Shown here in pieces: positions 7,257-15,156 of a DNA stretch of 20,604 bases (the first letter of the stretch is position 1; each line of letters begins with the position of its first letter). Source of the stretch: Acidimicrobiales bacterium (lineage in GTDB: Bacteria > Actinomycetota > Acidimicrobiia > Acidimicrobiales > Bog-793); contig JASHRK010000333.1 in assembly GCA_030037405.1 (NCBI GenBank), positions 1-20,604 on the forward strand, given 5' to 3'. The notes under the pieces were generated by a model that was not told the origin of the DNA, searched no databases, and was given only the letters and a program-made list of their open reading frames with translations. The translations under genes and the position numbers were made by a program.

Positions 7257-8291
7257 TCAGACCCACTCCTTCTCGAGCCACTCCGTGAGAGACTCGGAGA
7301 TGGCCGAGGCGAGATCGGCGACTTTCATGGTCACGAGGGTGGGACTCCCGAGCTCGACGACCACTGCTGGCATCCTCGTGCGACGAAGCACCGGAAGGGC
7401 CATGCCGTCGATCCCGTCCACTGCAAGTTCGAGCGCTTCGGCGGTGTGGCCGCAGATCAGCTCGGCCAGGTGCCGGCTCGCCTCGGACTCGTAGCGGTAG
7501 CCGTGGTAATAGATCGTCCGTACTCCCCGGCAGGCCGGCTCGAGCCGGAGCCCGACGTAACAGTCCGCCGAGGCAGTGTTGGCCTGCGCGGCGTGCTCGG
7601 CCTCGTCGGGGTGGTGAATCGTCACGCAGCGCGCTCCGGCGGCGGTGAGAGAGCGAACGAGCGCCGCGGTGCCCACTTGGAAACCGCCCTGCTCACCCAC
7701 CGCGATGGTGCGACCCTGCAAGGTGCCGGCGTCTCTCAAGCGGAGCTTCTCCCGGACCGGCGTGACTAGGTCCTCGCCTCCGCGCCGTGTCGACAGTCGC
7801 GACAGCTCGCCCAAAGTGCGCGGTCCGCAGATGCCGTCGCTCGCGATGCCGATGTTGTGCTGGAAATCGGCTAGGGCCGTAGCGGTGTTGTCGCCGAATA
7901 TGCCGTCCACGCGGCCAGGATCGAAACCGAGGATTGACAGCCGGCGCTGCAGTGCCGCCACGTCGTCGCCGTGAAGCATTGGGCTCCGGCGGTAGAGGAG
8001 GCGATCGCCCAGCTGGAAGCCCGCCTCCACCAGCGAGGACCACGTGTACGGCCCGCAGACCCCCTCGACTGGCAAGCCTCTCGCAGCCTGGAAGAGCTCG
8101 ACCGCCCTCCGCGTCGCCTCCCCGAAGACACCCTTCGAGTCCGCCTCGACGCTGTAGCCGAGCTGGTCGAGCCGCTGCTGCAGATCAGCAACCCCAGCCC
8201 CGCAGTCGCCAAGGGCAAAGGGGAGGTCTTCAGCCCATCCGCTTGCGTGCTCGGCGGCGGGCACGGGCGGGTCGTCCGGCATCCGCCACAT
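7257..8291 (-). CDS. cwlM: CwlM-like protein: two peptidoglycan-binding domains plus a degenerate amidase_3 fold
   Basis: By position (beside parB and the thioredoxin genes) and domain content this matches mycobacterial CwlM, a cytoplasmic regulator of peptidoglycan precursor synthesis acting on MurA and linked to MurJ. The 344-residue product has two PG_binding_1 repeats (about 26-90 and 100-165, each with the VxxLQxRLxxLG and FGxxTxxALxxFQ patterns) and a C-terminal amidase_3-like region (about 190-344). No signal peptide is seen. The usual zinc-binding GHGG is GEQGG (199-203), and the usual SIHAN segment is GLRLEP (247-252). Only the late catalytic Glu, in PAVVVELG (E313), remains. The start is uncertain: ATG 8291, ATG 8282 or ATG 8393. 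The gene symbol follows synteny. Confidence 0.82.
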   Translation of the reverse strand: MWRMPDDPPVPAAEHASGWAEDLPFALGDCGAGVADLQQRLDQLGYSVEADSKGVFGEATRRAVELFQAARGLPVEGVCGPYTWSSLVEAGFQLGDRLLYRRSPMLHGDDVAALQRRLSILGFDPGRVDGIFGDNTATALADFQHNIGIASDGICGPRTLGELSRLSTRRGGEDLVTPVREKLRLRDAGTLQGRTIAVGEQGGFQVGTAALVRSLTAAGARCVTIHHPDEAEHAAQANTASADCYVGLRLEPACRGVRTIYYHGYRYESEASRHLAELICGHTAEALELAVDGIDGMALPVLRRTRMPAVVVELGSPTLVTMKVADLASAISESLTEWLEKEWV

Positions 8292-8384
8292 GCTAAGGCG
8301 CCGCCGCTCCCTTTGAGCTCCGGGCCTTTCTGGGAGGCGAGAGCCGGCGACGCCGGTCCGTTCAGCAGCCACACGCTCCAGAGA

Positions 8385-8406
8385 TATTGGCATTTGACTG
8401 CCAATA
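8385..8406. repeat. Perfect inverted repeat upstream of the cwlM-like gene, possible operator
   Basis: TATTGGCA at 8385-8392 and TGCCAATA at 8399-8406 are exact reverse complements separated by six bases. The site lies 93 bases upstream of the ATG at 8291 and overlaps an alternative in-frame ATG at 8393. It is AT-rich against a GC-rich background. TTGGC-N-GCCAA symmetry is typical of a dimeric repressor or activator site, but no particular regulator is identified. Confidence 0.5.
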
Positions 8407-8539
8407 GATGACCGGTCGGGCCGGCAGCTCTCACTCACCAGCTCCGCACAGGTGGTCCTACGCCACGCGGCCGGCAACGCCGGATACTCGGGACCGGTCC
8501 GCTTCAGGGACGTGTCCATCCCTACTCCCTCGCCCCTCG

Positions 8540-8551
8540 CCCCTCGAGGGG
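8540..8551. terminator. GC palindrome just after the trxA stop
   Basis: CCCCTCGAGGGG is a perfect 12-bp palindrome that could fold as a 4-bp stem with a TCGA loop. It lies three bases past the trxA stop in the direction of transcription. There is no U tract, so it may end or stabilise the transcript, or may be chance. Confidence 0.3.
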
Positions 8552-8554
8552 GTG

Positions 8555-8884
8555 TCAGGCAATATGAGGCTCGAACTCCGAGAGGATCTGGTTCTTCGAG
8601 CGTGCCCCGACGATGCGGCTCGCCGGCTCGCCGTCTTTGAAGAGAAGCAGCGTGGGAATGGACATGACGCCAAAGCGCTGGGCCGTTCTCGGATTGTCGT
8701 CCACGTTCAGCTTGGCGACCTTCAGCCTCCCTTCCTTGTCGTCTGCGATCTCCTCCAGAACAGGAGCGACGATCTTGCAGGGCCCGCACCATTCCGCCCA
8801 GAAGTCGACGAGCACGGGCATGCTGGCCGCCGTCACTTCCTCGTCGAAGGTGTCGTCGCTTACGGTGATGATGTTTTCGGCCAT
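8555..8884 (-). CDS. trxA: Thioredoxin
   Basis: This is a small cytoplasmic disulfide reductase, reduced by the neighbouring TrxB. The 109-residue product has the active site WCGPC (C33, C36), the buried D27 in LVDFWAEW, and the cis-proline P77 in SIPTL, all at the usual spacing for classical thioredoxin. The frame is open up to 9067, but the ATG at 8884 (MAENIITVSDD) follows AAGGAGG with seven bases between, a strong ribosome-binding site that decides the start. The gene lies 61 bases after trxB. Confidence 0.97.
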   Translation of the reverse strand: MAENIITVSDDTFDEEVTAASMPVLVDFWAEWCGPCKIVAPVLEEIADDKEGRLKVAKLNVDDNPRTAQRFGVMSIPTLLLFKDGEPASRIVGARSKNQILSEFEPHIA

Positions 8885-8945
8885 CTCTGGTCCTCCTTGT
8901 CGAAAGTCGAGGGTCGAAGGTCGCCCTCCGGGTTCCTCAGGCGGC

Positions 8946-9914
8946 TCAGGTCTCGCCGAGCGAAGCGAGGTATCTCTCGGCATCGATGGCTGCCATGCAC
9001 CCCGAGCCCGCAGCCGTGACTGCCTGCCTGTAGACGTGGTCCTGGACGTCGCCACAGGCAAAGACACCGGCGACGGCGGTCGCAGTGCCGGGGCCCGCCT
9101 TCAGGTACCCGAGCTCGTCCATCTCGAGCTGGCCTCTGAAGAGCCCTGTGTTCGGCTCGTGGCCGATCGCCACGAAGAGTCCGTCGACTGCGAGCACAGA
9201 CTCGTTGCCTGTCACGACGTCGCGCAGGGCGACGCCGTTCACGCGGTCGTCGCCGAGCACGTCTGTGACGACCGAGTCCCAGACAAAGGCGATCTTCTCG
9301 TTCTTGAACGCCCGGTCCTGCATGATCTTTGACGCCCGGAGCTCCTTGCGGCGATGGATGATCGTGACCGACTCGCCGAACTTGGTGAGGAAGAGTGCCT
9401 CCTCGAGAGCCGAGTCACCCCCACCAACCACGGCGATCCGCCTGTCCTTGAAGAAGAAACCGTCGCATGTCGCGCAAGTGGACACCCCGCGACCGAGAAG
9501 GCGTGCTTCATTCGGCAGGTTGAGCATGAGAGAGCGTGCCCCGGTGGCGACTATGAGCGAGCGGGTCGTCACGTCCGGCTCACCACCGTCCCGGTCGTCG
9601 ACCCAGATGGCTATCGGCGAGCGCGAGAGGTCCACCCTGCTCGCCTTCTTCGTGACGATCTCCGCCCCAAAGCGTTCTGCCTGCTCTCGCATGTCCGTCA
9701 TCAACTGCGGTCCCTGCACTCCGGTCGGGAAGCCCGGATAGTTCTCGACCTCAGTGGTCAGCATGAGCTGGCCACCGGGTTGGTCGCTCGTGGAGGAGGG
9801 TTCGCCCTCTACGACGAGGGGGCGCAGGTTTGCCCGGGCGGTGTAGACGGCGGCTGTGAGCCCGGCCGGCCCGGATCCGAGGATGACGACGTCTCTTGTG
9901 GTAACAGCTTCCAT
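8946..9914 (-). CDS. trxB: Thioredoxin-disulfide reductase
   Basis: This is a cytoplasmic FAD flavoprotein that reduces thioredoxin with NADPH. The 322-residue product is of the low-molecular-weight bacterial type: FAD motif GSGPAG at 13-18, redox-active CATC at 147-150 (in CATCDGFFF), NADPH motif GGGDSA at 164-169, and the second FAD motif FACGDVQD in the C-terminal part followed by YRQAVTAAGSGCMAA. The ATG at 9914 has GAGG a few bases upstream. It lies 27 bases after the small membrane protein gene and is directly followed by trxA, so the pair works together. Confidence 0.97.
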   Translation of the reverse strand: MEAVTTRDVVILGSGPAGLTAAVYTARANLRPLVVEGEPSSTSDQPGGQLMLTTEVENYPGFPTGVQGPQLMTDMREQAERFGAEIVTKKASRVDLSRSPIAIWVDDRDGGEPDVTTRSLIVATGARSLMLNLPNEARLLGRGVSTCATCDGFFFKDRRIAVVGGGDSALEEALFLTKFGESVTIIHRRKELRASKIMQDRAFKNEKIAFVWDSVVTDVLGDDRVNGVALRDVVTGNESVLAVDGLFVAIGHEPNTGLFRGQLEMDELGYLKAGPGTATAVAGVFACGDVQDHVYRQAVTAAGSGCMAAIDAERYLASLGET

Positions 9915-9941
9915 ATCTGCCTCGTCGGTGGGTCAGCCGCT

Positions 9942-10331
9942 CTAGTTGCGGCGGTGACGCATCCTTGTGAGCAACAGTCCGGCGACCCAGAAGATTCCGG
10001 CGAGGACGAGATAGCTTGCCCAGACGCGGGTGCGGAACACGGGCACTTCGGTGTCGAGCACCCGAAGGGCAAAGACGGCCAAGAGGACGAGGAGAAGGAG
10101 GGCGACGGCACCGGCGAGCACGGCGAAGATGAGGTAACGGACGCCCTTCGTGATAGGGCGGACGGCGCGGTCACGAACGAGAGAGACCGCCTCCTCCACC
10201 TTTCCCGCCGCCTGTGACGGCCAGTCCCGGCCGTGGCCGGCGCCCATCGGCGTGGAGTCACTACCGGCAGCGCCACCTCGCTCCGTCGCGAAAGTGGCGG
10301 TGCGTGCTCCGTCCTCGCTGTCGGGAGGCAT
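9942..10331 (-). CDS. Small membrane protein of unknown function
   Basis: I do not recognise the family. The 129-residue product has a hydrophilic N-terminal half (about 1-62, with a possible amphipathic helix GKVEEAVSLVRDRAVRP), then two membrane segments (about 66-92, rich in Ala/Leu/Val, and about 104-122), and ends in a basic RMRHRRN tail. No signal peptide or catalytic motif is seen. Positive charges around the pair suggest that both ends are cytoplasmic. It lies nine bases after degV and 27 before trxB, so it is surely co-transcribed. No Shine-Dalgarno is visible at the ATG (10331). A second in-frame ATG (MGAGHGRDW) would leave both membrane segments intact. Confidence 0.72.
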   Translation of the reverse strand: MPPDSEDGARTATFATERGGAAGSDSTPMGAGHGRDWPSQAAGKVEEAVSLVRDRAVRPITKGVRYLIFAVLAGAVALLLLVLLAVFALRVLDTEVPVFRTRVWASYLVLAGIFWVAGLLLTRMRHRRN

Positions 10332-10340
10332 GGCAGCAGG

Positions 10341-11183
10341 TTACTGCCCGAGCTCGAAGCAGACGCCAATCGACGCCGGCCCCGAATGAGTGCCGATCAC
10401 CGGGCCGATGTTCGTGACGATGATCTCGCTTCGCGCGAAGCTCTCCGCGATCAACTCGACGAAGTATTCGAGGTCGGGAGCAAGGGCATGGATCACCGCG
10501 AGCCGCCTGATCGCTCCGGCCTCTTTCACCTTCCCGGCGAGGTACTGGAGCGACCTCCTCCTCGTGCGTTGCCGTGATTCCGGCTCGACGATTCCGTCGC
10601 GGACCTCGATGACGGGCTTGATCGACAATAGCGAACCGAGGAACGCCTGGGCACCGCCGATGCGGCCTCCCTTGCGCAGGTTCTCGAGCGTATCGAGGGT
10701 GCCGTACACGCGAGTGCGCCCGAGGGCGCTGCGTACGGCTCTCTCCGTGTCGGCGAGGTCGCCACCTGCCTCGGCAGCTTCGAGACCCGCCAGCACGGCG
10801 ATGCCCTCTCCCATGCTGGCCGAACAAGAGTCAATCACCGTCACGGGAAAGTCTCCCGCCATCGACTCGGCGGCAGTGACTGCGGCCTGGTAGGTGGCCG
10901 AGAGCTTCGAGGACATGGTGACGCACACGGCGCCGCCCGCACCCGAGCTTGCTGCTTCTCTGAAGGCGCCCTGGAAAGCTCCGGGAGAAGGAGCCGAGGT
11001 CTCGGGTAGGACGTCGCTCTTGGAGCATTGGCGCCAGAACTCCTCCGCATCCCAGTCTCTCGTGACCTCCGGCCCGAGATCCCCGAGCCGAACATCGAGA
11101 TTGACGATCCCCACGCCTCGGGCCTTGAGACATGCCGCATCGAGATCGGCACCGCTGTCGGTCACCAGCCGGATCCCTGTCAT
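10341..11183 (-). CDS. DegV family fatty-acid-binding protein
   Basis: DegV proteins bind a fatty acid and, in Firmicutes (as FakB), present it to the kinase FakA for phosphorylation. The 280-residue product has the family landmarks in order: LVTDSGADL at the start, TSAPSPGAF, KLSATYQAA, VIDSCSASMGEG, LENLRKGGRIGG followed by LLSIKPVIEV, and GPVIGTHSGPASIGVCF near the C-terminus. The ATG at 11183 shares one base with the murJ stop (TGATG), with a G-rich ribosome-binding site just before. No FakA-like partner is in the window. Its place between murJ and trxB differs from Mycobacterium. Confidence 0.93.
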   Translation of the reverse strand: MTGIRLVTDSGADLDAACLKARGVGIVNLDVRLGDLGPEVTRDWDAEEFWRQCSKSDVLPETSAPSPGAFQGAFREAASSGAGGAVCVTMSSKLSATYQAAVTAAESMAGDFPVTVIDSCSASMGEGIAVLAGLEAAEAGGDLADTERAVRSALGRTRVYGTLDTLENLRKGGRIGGAQAFLGSLLSIKPVIEVRDGIVEPESRQRTRRRSLQYLAGKVKEAGAIRRLAVIHALAPDLEYFVELIAESFARSEIIVTNIGPVIGTHSGPASIGVCFELGQ

Positions 11184-12976
11184 CACGCCCCCTTTCCCAT
11201 GATGCGCCGGCGCCTTCCCGAAGTCTGCCAGTCCAGCAGCCTCGCCGCGAAGGCCGCCCCGACTGTGTACACGACGACACCGACACCGACACCGGCGACG
11301 ACGCGCTCGACAAGGCCGATGCCGTGGTTGGTGCCGACGAGAACGGCGGTAAAGGCGACGACGATCCCCATGACGAGAGAGAGGGCGAGGGACCGGGCGA
11401 CGAACCGTGCCGTCGTCATCCCTCCAAGCCCGCCCATCTTCGCCCGCACTACGGCGAGGGCGGCGATGGCGGCAGCCGAGTAGGCGACGGTGAGGGCGAG
11501 GGCGAGCCCCCGTGGTCCGAGGGCGTCGGTGAGGACGAAGGCGAGCACGATGTTCGTACCGTTCTCGAAGATGTAGAGGAAGAAGGCGGTCCGTGTGTCG
11601 CGCATCGCCTGCAGGGCGGTGATGGCGAGGAGGTAGGCGCAGTACCCAGGAAGCCCGACGGCGAGGAGAGCCAGCATCTGTGCGGTGAGGGAGGCGCCCG
11701 AGCTGCTGGCGGCGCCGTGATGGATGATGAGGGCCATTATCGGCCCGGCGAGCACGAGGTAGCCGACGGTCGCGGGCCAGATCCCGGCCATGATCCGCTG
11801 CATCCCGACTCCGAAGTGGCGCGCCATCCCTGCACGGTCCCGCTGCGACCAGCAGTGAGCCATCTCGGGCGTCACCGTGCTCATGACGGACACGGCGATC
11901 ATGCCGAAGGGCAGCTGGAAGAAGGTGAAGGCGTAGGTGTACGCCGTGGCGGCACCGGTGTCCCCGCCGAAGTGGACGGCGAGGGCGAGGGTGACGAAGA
12001 GGGCGATCTGGTTCGCGATCACGAAGCCGAGCGTCCAGCCCGAGAGGGAGATGATCTCGCGAATCCCGTCGTCGTGCGGGGCCCAGCGGAACCGGATCCG
12101 GATTCCGGACCTGAACGTGGCCGGTATGAGGGCGATCGCCTGCACGATCACGCCTGCTGTCGTGCCGAGGCCGAGGAGCAGGATGAGCCCGGTCGAGTGC
12201 TCGACGCCCGTGACGGTGGGGTGCTGGTCGGCGACGTGAAACTCGATCAGGACGGCAATTGCCACCAGGTTGTTCAGCACCGGTACGTAGGCCGGGAGAG
12301 CGAAGCGCCGCACGGTGCTCAAGACGGCCGTCATGAGTGAGATGGCGCCATAGGCGAGCAGTTGCAAGGCAAAGAGGCGCAGGAGCTCTGTCGCCACCTG
12401 GCGTTCTGCTCCGATGTGGCTGACATGGGTGGCGGCTGTGTAGAGGTCGACGATGTAGGGGGCACCGGCGGCGAAGAGCACGGTTGCGACCACGAGGACA
12501 GCGCACGCCAGGGTGACGACGGCAGAGATCGTCTCGACAGCCTCGCCTTCGGACCGATGCGCCAGCCTGTCGACGAACAAAGGGACGAAGGTGGCAGACA
12601 GCACGCCGCCGAGCACCAGGTCGTGGATGATGTTGGGGGTGTTGTTGGCCAGGTTGAAGGCGTCGGAGAGGTGGTTGTAGCCGAGGGCGTAGGCGGCGGC
12701 GAGGAGACGGACGAGGCCGGTGACTCGCGAGAGGAAAGTACCGCCCACCATGACGGCAGCCGACCGGCCGACCCGGCTCGTGCTGTGAGGGGCGGCCCGC
12801 GAAGCTACGGTGTCGCGGCTGCCGGTCCCGCCTCCTGCCGGAGAGGAGGGGGCGCTTGTCGCGGCCGCCGCCTTGGCGTCCGCCCGGGCGAGCTCGTCGA
12901 CGCTCGAGCGCTCCCGCAGGGTGAAGCTTCTGAAGGAGGTGCGGGAAGCCGCACCTCGCGAGCTACGTCTGCTCAC
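11183..12976 (-). CDS. murJ: Lipid II flippase MurJ (MviN, MOP superfamily)
   Basis: MurJ moves lipid II across the cytoplasmic membrane for cell-wall synthesis. The product has about 14 hydrophobic segments. Its first carries the family signature, here GTFLSRVTGLVRLLAAAYALG, followed by DAFNLANNTPNIIHDLVLGGVLSATFVP. About 85 hydrophilic Ser/Arg/Ala-rich residues precede the first segment. I chose the GTG at 12976, which overlaps the stop of the upstream gene (GTGA), because the only later start (MVGGTFLSRV) would cut into the first helix. At 597 residues it lacks the pseudokinase domain that mycobacterial MviN carries at its C-terminus and ends shortly after the last helix. Confidence 0.93.
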   Translation of the reverse strand: MSRRSSRGAASRTSFRSFTLRERSSVDELARADAKAAAATSAPSSPAGGGTGSRDTVASRAAPHSTSRVGRSAAVMVGGTFLSRVTGLVRLLAAAYALGYNHLSDAFNLANNTPNIIHDLVLGGVLSATFVPLFVDRLAHRSEGEAVETISAVVTLACAVLVVATVLFAAGAPYIVDLYTAATHVSHIGAERQVATELLRLFALQLLAYGAISLMTAVLSTVRRFALPAYVPVLNNLVAIAVLIEFHVADQHPTVTGVEHSTGLILLLGLGTTAGVIVQAIALIPATFRSGIRIRFRWAPHDDGIREIISLSGWTLGFVIANQIALFVTLALAVHFGGDTGAATAYTYAFTFFQLPFGMIAVSVMSTVTPEMAHCWSQRDRAGMARHFGVGMQRIMAGIWPATVGYLVLAGPIMALIIHHGAASSSGASLTAQMLALLAVGLPGYCAYLLAITALQAMRDTRTAFFLYIFENGTNIVLAFVLTDALGPRGLALALTVAYSAAAIAALAVVRAKMGGLGGMTTARFVARSLALSLVMGIVVAFTAVLVGTNHGIGLVERVVAGVGVGVVVYTVGAAFAARLLDWQTSGRRRRIMGKGA

Positions 12977-15126
12977 GTTGCCGCCGGGCGTGCGCTGTCG
13001 TCGAGGGAGGAGGTACCGCTGCGGCCTCGCTTCCGCCGGCGCTTCAAGGCCGAGCGTGACCACCAGAGAAGAAGAAACGCTCCCGCCCCTGCGGTGAGCC
13101 CCACTGCAACGCCGGAGATCGCCGTCGAGCGGATGAGGAGCCTGCCGGTCCCGAGCGACACCCCGACGGCCGCAGTGGTGACACGCAGCACGAGGGGAAA
13201 GTCGCCCGAGGTGCGAGCCTTCAACTGGATCTCGACAGTGTTGTTCCTCGGCTCCAGCACTACTTGGAACATCTTGTGCCGGAAACTGAGCTCGGGGCTC
13301 GGGCTCGAGAGCCAGAGCTTCACGTGGAGCGGCGTCGTCGCCCTCGAGTAGATGGAGACGGGGACGCGGGCGCTCAGCGAAGTGACCGTGATCGTGCGGC
13401 CGATGGGGAGGGATATCTTCGTCCCGAGAGTGCCGAGACGCTTGGTCACGGGTGTGAGGTAAGCCTGCCGCTCCGCAAGCGTGAGCCCTGCGCTCTCCGA
13501 CAGGAGGAGCAGGTGGTTGAGCTCGTTGACGAGCGAGGGGTCCTTCGGCACGAGCGAGCTGAGGGCCCCGAGCCCTGTACGGGCGGTCCGTATCGCCGCT
13601 CCCGGGAGGTTGTCGTCGCTTGGAATGGTTGCGTGCAGCTTGCGGAAGAGAAGCGGAGGCTCCGCCGAGCCCGGCGGCACCTGTGAGAAGAGCTGCGACT
13701 GGGTCACCGTCTTTATGACCCGGCTCGAGGCGAGCCCGTTCATCACGACCGAGAGGAACTGCGTGCTCGGGTGCCACCCGGCCGGCGCGAGGAGGCTTAC
13801 GCCGCGGATCTCTTCAGGAGCGGCGAAGTAGAGATCGGCGAGGTCCGCAAGCAGCTGGTTCGCCCGCAGCACGGGGTTCGCGCCCGACTCCAGGTGCTGC
13901 TCGAGGTAGTAGTCGGAGGCGTCGGCGACGATGCTCGTACCTTTCACCAGGAAAGGAGCCCAGGCAGGGAACTCCCAGTCCGCCGGTGGCGCCTCCACGC
14001 TGTTGCTCGGGACGACGATATGGCTGACGCCGTCGCTCTCGAGCAGGCTGGCGGCGCGGCTCCCGAGCGCCGTGGTGGCGGCGAACTCGCCTTTCGCGGT
14101 GGCGATGCCGGCGGCCGCGTCGGTGCGTCTTGCCGCCGCGAATTGGTCTTGCAGCTCGCCGGCCAAGTTGGCTCCGGCGACTCCGGCGACGTCGACGGGC
14201 GTGAACGTCTCCGACTCGATCTGGGCGTTGGACAGCCCCGCGAGGCGCCTCAGGGCGACCAAGGCGTTTCGGTCTGCAGTTGCCGTGCGTCTGCCGCCGC
14301 TCGCCGCCTGTCCGCTGGCGGGCGTCTTGCCAGAGGTGGTGGTCGAGCGACCGGCTCCGCTCTCGAGCGCCTCCACCAACTGCGGGTAGAGGGCGATCGA
14401 GACCGAGACGGATGGGTTTGCGGAGAGGGCTGCCTCGAGCTCGGAGATCTCGACCCTGTCGGCTCGCGCCGGTGCGGCCCGCCCCTTGGGCGATGTCGCC
14501 GGCGCCGTACCGACGGGCAGCACCCAGGCGAAGCGGAGGGGGGAGGACGCCTCGTTCGGGGCGAGGACGAGGTAGGTCATGAAGCTCGATAGCGTGGCGG
14601 CGTTCTCGACGTCTTCGAGCGACACCTGCAAGGGGTAGACGCCGGGGCAGGAGGTCGTGCAGGGGATGGAGAGGAGAGCGCCGTCTCTCGGTGCCGATCG
14701 CGCCCTGCCCGGCAGGCCGGGTGCCGAGACCGGGAGGTCCATCGTCGCCTCACCCGCGGCGTCGAGGAGGCCCTTGTTCGTGAGGGGCAGGAGTGCCGGT
14801 TGGTCGATCGGCGTAAAGCCAGCCGTGTCTCCCGTCAAGCTCTCTTCGAAGTAGGACCTGTCGGTCGCCTGCGACCAGAGAGTCACGGAGAGCCCGAGAT
14901 CGGCGCGCGGGACGTCGGAGGTCACCGAGACCGTGAGGTGAATGCCAGCGGTGCTCGTCACCCAGGGAGTCTGCTCGGTGAGCGTGATGGCGCCAGAGGG
15001 GCTGCCGGACGCTGCGGCCGCCGAGGCTGGTACCCGGAACGACAACCCTGCCGCCGCACAGGAGAGGATCAGCAACGACCCCGCGGCGACGTAGATGCTC
15101 CCCGCTCGTGGACGTGACCGAATCAC
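12973..15126 (-). CDS. DUF6049-type secreted, membrane-anchored protein
   Basis: This is the large conserved actinobacterial protein encoded directly upstream of murJ (compare Rv3909 of Mycobacterium tuberculosis). Its function is not known. The 717-residue product has an N-terminal signal sequence (basic MIRSRPRAGS, then a hydrophobic core to about residue 37), a long Ala/Ser/Thr-rich extracellular region, one membrane segment near 665-690 (SGVAVGLTAGAGAFLLLWW) and a short basic cytoplasmic tail (KRRRKRGR). This predicts a type I membrane protein facing the wall. The start is GTG, 30 bases from the divergent deacetylase gene. Its stop overlaps the murJ start, so the two are probably made together, fitting a role near lipid II export. 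Confidence 0.85.
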   Translation of the reverse strand: MIRSRPRAGSIYVAAGSLLILSCAAAGLSFRVPASAAAASGSPSGAITLTEQTPWVTSTAGIHLTVSVTSDVPRADLGLSVTLWSQATDRSYFEESLTGDTAGFTPIDQPALLPLTNKGLLDAAGEATMDLPVSAPGLPGRARSAPRDGALLSIPCTTSCPGVYPLQVSLEDVENAATLSSFMTYLVLAPNEASSPLRFAWVLPVGTAPATSPKGRAAPARADRVEISELEAALSANPSVSVSIALYPQLVEALESGAGRSTTTSGKTPASGQAASGGRRTATADRNALVALRRLAGLSNAQIESETFTPVDVAGVAGANLAGELQDQFAAARRTDAAAGIATAKGEFAATTALGSRAASLLESDGVSHIVVPSNSVEAPPADWEFPAWAPFLVKGTSIVADASDYYLEQHLESGANPVLRANQLLADLADLYFAAPEEIRGVSLLAPAGWHPSTQFLSVVMNGLASSRVIKTVTQSQLFSQVPPGSAEPPLLFRKLHATIPSDDNLPGAAIRTARTGLGALSSLVPKDPSLVNELNHLLLLSESAGLTLAERQAYLTPVTKRLGTLGTKISLPIGRTITVTSLSARVPVSIYSRATTPLHVKLWLSSPSPELSFRHKMFQVVLEPRNNTVEIQLKARTSGDFPLVLRVTTAAVGVSLGTGRLLIRSTAISGVAVGLTAGAGAFLLLWWSRSALKRRRKRGRSGTSSLDDSARPAAT

Positions 15127-15143
15127 CCGAGCCTACCCAGCAC

Positions 15144-15149
15144 TACCCT
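15144..15149 (+). promoter_or_regulatory. TACCCT -10 element for a leaderless deacetylase transcript
   Basis: TACCCT fits TANNNT and ends seven bases before the GTG at 15157, so transcription could start at or next to the start codon. Only 30 bases separate the two divergent genes here, leaving little room for a leader. The same hexamer and spacing recur before the CCA enzyme gene. Confidence 0.45.
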
Positions 15150-15156
15150 GGCAGAG

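Larger units (their letters stand above)
8292..8554. other. trxA to cwlM-like intergenic region
   Basis: This 263-bp gap is the widest in the leftward gene set, which suggests that the cwlM-like gene has its own promoter or leader. It holds a perfect 8-bp inverted repeat at 8385-8406 and a GC palindrome right after trxA. The frame of the cwlM-like gene is open through it, but the extra residues are Arg/Pro-rich and show no domain. Confidence 0.6.

Noticed and set aside
12233..12241. GTGAAAC half-site resembling parS inside murJ
   Set aside because: Only one half of the palindrome is present, so ParB binding is unlikely.
11132..12340. 402-codon rightward open frame across murJ
   Set aside because: It is the antisense shadow of murJ: highly charged Gly/Glu/Asp-rich product, no domain, while the opposite strand encodes a clear MurJ with membrane helices.
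11184..12506. Upstream extension of the degV frame to give a 721-aa protein
   Set aside because: The extra residues are an Arg/His-rich shadow of murJ, and degV has a family-length start at 11183 coupled to the murJ stop.
12362..13351. 329-codon rightward open frame across the start of murJ and the end of the DUF6049 gene
   Set aside because: Product is low-complexity and unlike any family, and both opposite-strand genes are well supported.
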